Below are positions 58,402-64,000 of a stretch of 64,000 nucleotides of DNA, piece by piece. Under the pieces are notes generated by a model. It was not told the origin of the DNA, made no database searches, and worked only from the letters and a program-made list of their open reading frames with translations. Source of the stretch: CAVUEG01 sp963740525 (GTDB lineage: Bacteria > Actinomycetota > Actinomycetes > Propionibacteriales > Nocardioidaceae); contig CAVUEG010000006.1 in the NCBI GenBank assembly GCA_963740525.1, positions 620,001-684,000 on the forward strand, given 5' to 3'. Positions within the stretch are counted from its first letter, which is position 1; each line of letters begins with the position of its first letter. Both the position numbers and the translations under genes were made by a program.

Positions 58402-60354
58402 TCATGCGAGGTTCACCGCCAGCAGCGCCACCAGCACGATGACGGCACCGACAAGCACGGACAGTGCGTAGGAGCGGACGAAGCCGTTCTGCATCCGGCG
58501 AAGCTGGCTCGACATGCCGCCGATCGAGGCCGCGGACCCGTCGACGAAGCCGTCGACCCCCCGGTCGTCGAAGCTCACCATGCCGTTCACGAACCGGTCG
58601 CCGGGCCGCATGAAGAGCCCCTCGTTGATCGCGTCGCCGTACAGGTCGGCCCGTGCGGCCCGGGTGAAGACCGAGACCTTCGACGGCGCCTCGCGGGGTA
58701 CGTCGCGCTTCCCGACCAGGAACCACGCCACTGCCACCCCGACCGCGACGACGAGGACAGCGAGGAGGCTGATCACCATCGCGGGGATCGGGAGCTCCTC
58801 GTGCTCGCTGGCCCCGACGACCGGGCTGAGCCAGTCGACGATCCAGTTGCCGAGGAGCAGGAAGCCGCCGAGCACCGACAGCGCGGCAAGGACGATGAGC
58901 GGCACCGTCATCACGCGTGGCGACTCGTGCGGGTGCACGTCCCGCTCCCAGCGCCTGCCGGTGAAGAACGTGAGCAGCATCAGCCGGGTCATGTAGAACG
59001 CGGTGACTCCGGCTCCGACCAGGGCGCAGAGCCCGACGACCAGGTTGTCACCGAAGGCCGTCTCGATGATCTTGTCCTTCGACCAGAAGCCGGAGAACCC
59101 CGGGAACCCGATGATCGCCAGGTAGCCCATGGCGAACGTCAGGAAGGTGACCGGGAGCATCTTCTGCAGCGCGCCGTAGTGGCGCATGTCGACGTCGTCG
59201 TCCATGGCGTGCATGACCGACCCGGCCCCGAGGAACATGTTGGCCTTGAAGAAGCCGTGCGTGAGCAAGTGGAAGATCGCGAAGGCGTAGCCCGCGACGC
59301 CGAGCCCGGCGGCGAGCATCATGTAGCCGATCTGGCTCATGGTCGAACCGGCCAGGACCTTCTTGATGTCGTCCTTGGCACAGCCGATCACCGCACCCCA
59401 CAGCAGCGTGACGCACCCGACGATGACCACGCCGGTCTGGGCATGCGGTGCAAGCTCGTAGATGAAGTTCGACCGGACGACCAGGTAGACGCCGGCCGTG
59501 ACCATGGTCGCGGCGTGGATCAGCGCCGACACCGGGGTCGGGCCCTCCATCGCGTCGAGGAGCCAGGACTGCAGCGGGACCTGGGCGGACTTGCCGCACG
59601 CCGCGAGCAGCAGCAGCAGGCCGAGGGCGGTCAGGGTCGCGCCCGAGGCGTCGCCCGTCGCCGCCGAGACCCCGGCGAACGAGGTCGTCCCGAAGGTCGC
59701 GACCATCAGCATCAGCGCGAGCGCCATCCCGAGGTCGCCGACACGGTTCACCACGAAGGCCTTCTTGGCGGCCACGGCCGCGGACGGCTTGTGCTGCCAG
59801 AAGCCGATCAGCAGGTACGACGCCAGCCCGACGCCCTCCCAGCCGAGGAAGACGCCCAGGTAGTCCGAGGACAGCACCAGCGTGAGCATCGCGGCGACGA
59901 AGAGGTTGAGGTAGCCGAAGAAGCGGGCCCGCCGGTCGTCGTGCTCCATGTAGCCGATGGAGTAGATGTGGATCAGCGACCCGACACCGGTGATCAGCAG
60001 GAGGAAGAGGACCGAGAGCGGGTCCAGCATGAGGTCGAGCTGGACGGTGTAGCTGCCCGCGGAGAACCAGGTGAACAGGTGCTGGCCGACCTGTCGGTCG
60101 GCGCCGTCGCGACCCACGAGGGCGAAGAACGACACCAGGCTGATCAGGAACGACCCGAGCACGGTGGCGCTGCCCGCCAGCGGAGCCCACGCCCGCGTGC
60201 GCTCGTTGCCGAGCAGCAGGATCACCGCAGCCCCGAGCGCGGGGAGCGCGATGATCAGCCACATCAGCGTGAAGACACCACCAGCGGCCTCGGGGCTGAC
60301 CACAGGTGGGCCGCCTCCGAGCAGGTTTCCACCCTCGGTGAACAGGTTCGACAC
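58402..60354 (-). CDS. nuoL: NADH-quinone oxidoreductase subunit L
   Basis: A 650-residue distal antiporter-like subunit: GVGLASYLLIGFW, AQVPLQSWLLDAMEGPTPVS, DIKKVLAGSTMSQIGYM and a long C-terminal lateral-helix region. The GTG start lies 10 bases after the nuoK stop. Confidence 0.96.
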   Translation of the reverse strand: MSNLFTEGGNLLGGGPPVVSPEAAGGVFTLMWLIIALPALGAAVILLLGNERTRAWAPLAGSATVLGSFLISLVSFFALVGRDGADRQVGQHLFTWFSAGSYTVQLDLMLDPLSVLFLLLITGVGSLIHIYSIGYMEHDDRRARFFGYLNLFVAAMLTLVLSSDYLGVFLGWEGVGLASYLLIGFWQHKPSAAVAAKKAFVVNRVGDLGMALALMLMVATFGTTSFAGVSAATGDASGATLTALGLLLLLAACGKSAQVPLQSWLLDAMEGPTPVSALIHAATMVTAGVYLVVRSNFIYELAPHAQTGVVIVGCVTLLWGAVIGCAKDDIKKVLAGSTMSQIGYMMLAAGLGVAGYAFAIFHLLTHGFFKANMFLGAGSVMHAMDDDVDMRHYGALQKMLPVTFLTFAMGYLAIIGFPGFSGFWSKDKIIETAFGDNLVVGLCALVGAGVTAFYMTRLMLLTFFTGRRWERDVHPHESPRVMTVPLIVLAALSVLGGFLLLGNWIVDWLSPVVGASEHEELPIPAMVISLLAVLVVAVGVAVAWFLVGKRDVPREAPSKVSVFTRAARADLYGDAINEGLFMRPGDRFVNGMVSFDDRGVDGFVDGSAASIGGMSSQLRRMQNGFVRSYALSVLVGAVIVLVALLAVNLA

Positions 60355-60364
60355 TCGAATCTCC

Positions 60365-60664
60365 TCAGTACTTCAGCAGGCTCGCGTCGTCGACCGAGGC
60401 CGATCGGCGGGTGCGGAAGATGGTCATGATGATCGCGAGTCCGACCACGACCTCGGCGGCGGCGACGACCATCACGAAGAAGGCCGCGATCTGCCCGTCG
60501 AGGTTGCCGTTCACCCGGGCGAACGTGATCAGGGCGAGGTTGGAGGCGTTCAGCATCAGTTCCACACACATGAACACCACGAGCGCGTTGCGTCGCGTGA
60601 GGACACCGATGCAGCCGATCGTGAACAGGATCGCGCTCAGCACCAGAAACGGTGTGGCACTCAT
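60365..60664 (-). CDS. nuoK: NADH-quinone oxidoreductase subunit K
   Basis: A 99-residue, three-helix subunit with the conserved MCVELMLNASNLALITF (key Glu) and FFVMVVAAAEVVVGLAII (second key Glu). The ATG overlaps the nuoJ stop by 4 bases. Confidence 0.96.
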   Translation of the reverse strand: MSATPFLVLSAILFTIGCIGVLTRRNALVVFMCVELMLNASNLALITFARVNGNLDGQIAAFFVMVVAAAEVVVGLAIIMTIFRTRRSASVDDASLLKY

Positions 60665-61431
60665 GCCGGGCCTCCCTTCGAGTCCTCGTCCATCTGGCCG
60701 GTGAGCTCGACGATGTCGTCGGCCAGGGCCGGCGCGGACCGGACGGTTCCTCGTGCGGCGAGCACCCGAGAGATCGACGACTCCGCCGCCGTGCCGTCCG
60801 GAAGGAGCGCGGGGGTGTCGACGGCGTTGTGGCGGGCGAACACGCCAGGTGTGGGCAGCGGGCCCGGGTGCTTGCCGGTGCTGGCGTAGTCCCGCATGCG
60901 CTGGGCCGCCATGCTGGCCTGGGTCGGCTTCGGGAACAGGCGTTCCCTGTGCGCGAGCACCATGGCGCCGATCGCGGCGGTGATCAGCAGCGCGCTGGTC
61001 GCCTCGAAGGCGAAGATGTAGTCCGAGAAGAGCAGCTGTGCAAGGCCGGGCACGTTGCCGCCGCCGTTGGCCACGGCAAGACCGGTGACGGCGCCGATGG
61101 AGACCTGCGCTACCCCGATCACGAGTACGGAGCCGAACAGCAGGCCCACCACGACCGCCTTGACGCGTTGGTGCTTGATCGTCTCGACCACCGAGTCCGA
61201 CGCGTCGACCCCGACCAGCATCAGCACGAAGAGGAACAGCATCAGGATCGCGCCGGTGTAGACGATGATCTGCACCGCGAAGAGGAACGGTGCGTCCTGG
61301 ACGGCGTACAGGCCGGCGAGGCCGATCATCACGACGGCCAGCAGGAGCGCCGCGTGCACGGCCTTGCGTGCGAAGAGGATGCCCAACGCCGCCACCACCA
61401 TCAGCGGGGCCAGGAGCCAGAACGTGATCAC
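60661..61431 (-). CDS. nuoJ: NADH-quinone oxidoreductase subunit J
   Basis: A 256-residue five-helix subunit with FARKAVHAALLLAVVMIGLA and the pi-bulge region VQIIVYTGAILMLFLFVLML. The last about 90 residues are a hydrophilic tail, typical of actinobacterial NuoJ. It overlaps nuoI and nuoK by 4 bases. Confidence 0.95.
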   Translation of the reverse strand: MITFWLLAPLMVVAALGILFARKAVHAALLLAVVMIGLAGLYAVQDAPFLFAVQIIVYTGAILMLFLFVLMLVGVDASDSVVETIKHQRVKAVVVGLLFGSVLVIGVAQVSIGAVTGLAVANGGGNVPGLAQLLFSDYIFAFEATSALLITAAIGAMVLAHRERLFPKPTQASMAAQRMRDYASTGKHPGPLPTPGVFARHNAVDTPALLPDGTAAESSISRVLAARGTVRSAPALADDIVELTGQMDEDSKGGPA

Positions 61432-61997
61432 AGGTCGCCCTCCTGCCGGTCGGCCGGGTCGGGATGGCTGCGCAGGGTCCCGCGGTAGTAGTCCTTCTCG
61501 TCGTCACCGAGCTGCATCTCGTGCGGCGGAAGCTCCATGCCGGGAAGCAGCGGTGCGAGGAGGTCCTGCTTCTCGTAGATGAGGTCCGCCCGGTTGTTGT
61601 CCGCGAGCTCGTACTCGTTGGTCATCGTCAACGCACGAGTCGGGCAGGCCTCGATGCACAGCCCACACAGGATGCAGCGCAGGTAGTTGATCTGGTAGAC
61701 GCGCCCGTAGCGCTCGCCGGGTGAGAACCGGCCGGACTCGTCGCCGGGACCATCGACGTTAGAGGCTCCCTCGACATAGATCGCGTCGGCCGGGCATGCC
61801 CAGGCACAGAGCTCACAGCCGATGCACTTCTCGAGCCCGTCCGGCCAGCGGTTCAGCTGGTGACGGCCGTGGAAGCGCGGTGCGGTCGGCAGCTTCTCGA
61901 AGGGGTACTGCTCGGTGACGACCTTCTTGAACATGGTGCGGAAGGTGACCCCGAACCCGGCAACCGGGTCCCAGAACTGTTCCTTGAGAGTTGGCAT
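61428..61997 (-). CDS. nuoI: NADH-quinone oxidoreductase subunit I
   Basis: A 189-residue ferredoxin-like subunit with two 4Fe-4S motifs, CIGCELCAWACP and CILCGLCIEACP, which carry electrons from NuoG towards the quinone site. Its ATG overlaps the last base of the nuoH stop. Confidence 0.96.
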   Translation of the reverse strand: MPTLKEQFWDPVAGFGVTFRTMFKKVVTEQYPFEKLPTAPRFHGRHQLNRWPDGLEKCIGCELCAWACPADAIYVEGASNVDGPGDESGRFSPGERYGRVYQINYLRCILCGLCIEACPTRALTMTNEYELADNNRADLIYEKQDLLAPLLPGMELPPHEMQLGDDEKDYYRGTLRSHPDPADRQEGDL

Positions 61998-63325
61998 TAC
62001 TCCTGCTCCTCCGCGGTGCTTGCTGTGGCAGGGGCGATGGTGGCCGGGTCACGTCGGTCGAAGCCGCGTTGCCCGGGCATGGGCGGGACCGGGTACCCAC
62101 CGGCGAACGCATCGAACTCCGCGTCCGTCTCGAGCGGGTACTCGGGTTCGGGCTCGGTGTCCTCGCCGATGTAGAACAGCACGAGGAACAGCACCAGGGC
62201 GACGCCGGCGCCGGCCAGCAGCCAGCTCCGGTCGAAGCCGCCGTTGTTGCTGATCGCGCGCACGCTGGAGACGGCCACGATCCAGACCAGGGCGATCGGG
62301 ATGAGGCGCTTCCAACCGAAGCGCATGAACTGGTCGTAGCGAAGCCGCGGCAGGGTGCCTCGCAGCCAGATGAAGAAGAAGATGAAGAGGATGACCTTCG
62401 ACATGAACCACAGCACCGGCCAGTAGCCGGCGTTGGCACCGTCCCACATCGAGAGCGGCCACGGCGCGCGCCAGCCTCCGAGGAACAGCGTCGTCGCCAA
62501 CGCTGACACGGTGGCCATGTTGATGTACTCGGCGAGGAAGAAGAGGGCGAACTTCAGCGAGGAGTACTCGGTGTGGAAGCCGCCGACCAGCTCACCCTCG
62601 GCCTCGGGCAGGTCGAACGGCGCCCGGTTGGTCTCGCCGATCATCGAGATCACGTAGATCACGAAGGACGGGATCAAGATGATGCCGAACCAGAGCCGCT
62701 CCTGCGCCGCCACGATCTGCGAGGTCGACATCGAGCCGGCGTACAGGAAGACCGCGACCAGCGCGAGACCCATCGCGACCTCGTAGGAGATCATCTGTGC
62801 CGAGCTGCGCAGCCCGCCGAGCAGGGAGTACGTCGACCCGGAGGACCAGCCGCCGAGGACGATCCCGTAGATGCCGATCGAGGCGATCGCCATGACGAAC
62901 AGCACCGCAACCGGCATGTCCGTCAGCTGCAGCGGAGTCGTCCGGTCGGTGAACGGGATCCGGACCTCGGGCCCGAACGGGATCACCGAGAAGGTCAGGA
63001 AGGCCGGCACGGTCGCGATGACCGGGGCGAGGAGGAAGACCACCTTGTCGGCGGCCTTCGGGATGATGTCCTCCTTCAGCGCCAGCTTCACGCCATCTGC
63101 CAGGGACTGGAGCAACCCGAAGGGCCCGTGCACATTGGGGCCGATCCGGTGCTGCATCCGGGCCACCACGCGCCGCTCGAACCAGATGTTGAACAGTGTG
63201 AGCAGGACCAGGATCAGGAAGATCAGCACGGCCTTGATCACGATGACCCACCAGGGGTCGTGACCGAAGGCCGAGAGGTCATCGGCGGCCAGGGTCACGT
63301 CGCCCAGGCTGGTGATGGAGGTCAT
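61997..63325 (-). CDS. nuoH: NADH-quinone oxidoreductase subunit H
   Basis: A 442-residue, eight-helix subunit that forms the quinone chamber with NuoB/D: RRVVARMQHRIGPNVHGPFG, GETNRAPFDLPEAEGELVGG and RYDQFMRFGWKRLIPIAL. A C-terminal hydrophilic tail of about 60 residues (EPEPEYPLETDAEFDAFAGG) is typical of actinobacteria. It overlaps nuoG by 4 bases. Confidence 0.96.
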   Translation of the reverse strand: MTSITSLGDVTLAADDLSAFGHDPWWVIVIKAVLIFLILVLLTLFNIWFERRVVARMQHRIGPNVHGPFGLLQSLADGVKLALKEDIIPKAADKVVFLLAPVIATVPAFLTFSVIPFGPEVRIPFTDRTTPLQLTDMPVAVLFVMAIASIGIYGIVLGGWSSGSTYSLLGGLRSSAQMISYEVAMGLALVAVFLYAGSMSTSQIVAAQERLWFGIILIPSFVIYVISMIGETNRAPFDLPEAEGELVGGFHTEYSSLKFALFFLAEYINMATVSALATTLFLGGWRAPWPLSMWDGANAGYWPVLWFMSKVILFIFFFIWLRGTLPRLRYDQFMRFGWKRLIPIALVWIVAVSSVRAISNNGGFDRSWLLAGAGVALVLFLVLFYIGEDTEPEPEYPLETDAEFDAFAGGYPVPPMPGQRGFDRRDPATIAPATASTAEEQE

Positions 63326-64000
63326 CGGTCGCTCCCCTCGATGCGTACGGCGGTGCCGGGACCGCCCACCTCACGGTGGACCGGGACCCCGCCGGAGTTG
63401 GCTGCAGCCCAGACCACACCATCCACGACGTCGGCGACGTGGACCGGCAGCGTGACCGAGCCGCGCTCGGAGGTCAGCGTGATCGCCTCGCCCTCGGTGA
63501 GGCCGAGCGACTTCAGCGTGGACGCCGACACTCTGGCCACGCACGAACGTGCCGTGGCGCGCAGGTAGTCGTCGCCGTCCTGCATCCGGCCGTCGTCGAT
63601 CATCTGCTTCCAGGAGGCCAGCACCAGCCCACCGTCGGCCGGTCGGCTGTGCGAGGCCGCCGCGTCGGCTTCGGTGGTGACGGGGGCGGCGCGCTCGCCG
63701 TCCCACGGCCCGACCGCCTGCATCTCGGCCCTTGCCTGGGGAACCGTCCGGAAGCCGAGGTCGGCGCCGAGCTCCTCGGCGATGCCGGCCAGGATGCGCA
63801 GGTCGGGCAGGGCGTTCGGGTTGGTGAAGATCGTCTCGAAGGGACGGACCCGCCCCTCCCAGTTGACGAAGCTGCCCGGCTTGTCGCAGACCGAGGCAAC
63901 CGGGAACACCACGTCGGCGCGGTGGGTGACCGCGGAACGGCGCAGCTCGAGGCTGACCACGAAGCTCGCGGCGTCGACCGCGGCCCGCGCGGCGGTCGGG
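63322..64000 (-). CDS. nuoG: NADH-quinone oxidoreductase subunit G, C-terminal part
   Basis: The window ends inside this gene; the C-terminal about 225 residues are visible. They show the molybdopterin-oxidoreductase-like end of NuoG: ADVVFPVASVCDKPGSFVNW, RVRPFETIFTNPNALPDLR and the late domain with VPVHREVGGPG. The N-terminal iron-sulfur part lies outside the window. The stop overlaps the nuoH start by 4 bases. Confidence 0.93.
   Translation of the reverse strand, partial: PTAARAAVDAASFVVSLELRRSAVTHRADVVFPVASVCDKPGSFVNWEGRVRPFETIFTNPNALPDLRILAGIAEELGADLGFRTVPQARAEMQAVGPWDGERAAPVTTEADAAASHSRPADGGLVLASWKQMIDDGRMQDGDDYLRATARSCVARVSASTLKSLGLTEGEAITLTSERGSVTLPVHVADVVDGVVWAAANSGGVPVHREVGGPGTAVRIEGSDR

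Overview
The window reads as chromosomal DNA of a high-GC actinobacterium, most likely Nocardioides or a relative. The support is frequent GTG starts, genes joined by 1-4 base overlaps, the gene order rpmG - two hydratase genes - (inserted genes) - tRNA-Trp - secE - nusG - rplK - rplA - lipoprotein - rplJ, a menaquinone-type respiratory chain, a DosR-like two-component pair and an ergothioneine locus. No gene-free stretch exceeds about 290 bases; the largest gaps hold tRNAs, an L10 leader or promoters.

Layout. 1-9.7 kb: translation and secretion core (secE-nusG-rplK-rplA-lipoprotein-rplJ), three tRNA genes, rpmG, an aspartate aminotransferase, a frameshifted adenosine deaminase, MurB and two hotdog dehydratases. 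9.7-16 kb: a tightly packed minus-strand run (pirin and VOC genes, then tag-lrgA-lrgB-amidase-folP2-LigB-like). 16-18.8 kb: a DevR/DevS-type pair and a universal stress protein, with a DosR-box-like palindrome between the last two. 31.6-37.1 kb: ergothioneine genes egtE, egtA (frameshifted), egtB, egtC, egtD. 37.2-41 kb: an ornithine-cyclodeaminase-family enzyme, a frameshifted SDR and a GAF/PucR regulator. 41-45.7 kb: a branched-chain-amino-acid-type ABC transporter (livGFKHM). 45.9-49.3 kb: a TetR/monooxygenase pair with a palindrome, tRNA-Tyr, a YajQ protein and a decayed acetyltransferase. 49.5-54 kb: 2-oxoacid:ferredoxin oxidoreductase, RarD and a hypothetical gene. 54-64 kb: the nuo operon (nuoG-N) ending in an overlapping polyprenyl diphosphate synthase.

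The standout region is 18.9-31.2 kb. It encodes three paralogous Tat-signal proteins with an identical 48-residue leader and 16 cysteines in a shared order but variable loops. Around them lie an HprK-like kinase with an intact P-loop, a second protein that aligns to it along its length but has lost the P-loop, a PqqD-domain/thioredoxin fusion, a MauE-like membrane protein with a thioredoxin-like (MauD-type) partner, a secreted subtilase with six Calx-beta-like repeats, a nucleotidyltransferase-fold protein, two orphan LuxR-type regulators and a stand-alone PqqD protein. Each Cys-rich gene is preceded by the same promoter module: a palindrome near CGTAGGAAACCTACG, exactly 12 bases, then CTCACCCC (plus-strand reading). 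I infer a dedicated production, disulfide-maturation and export system for cysteine-rich secreted proteins. It borrows accessory parts (PqqD, HprK-like kinase, nucleotidyltransferase) known from some lasso-peptide clusters, but has no lasso cyclase or transglutaminase-like protease.

Five genes (adenosine deaminase, MauD-like, third Cys-rich gene, egtA, SDR) are each broken by exactly one extra base. That pattern looks more like sequence error than decay, and should be settled before the genes are called dead. All names rest on reading the sequence and on family knowledge; no database search was run.
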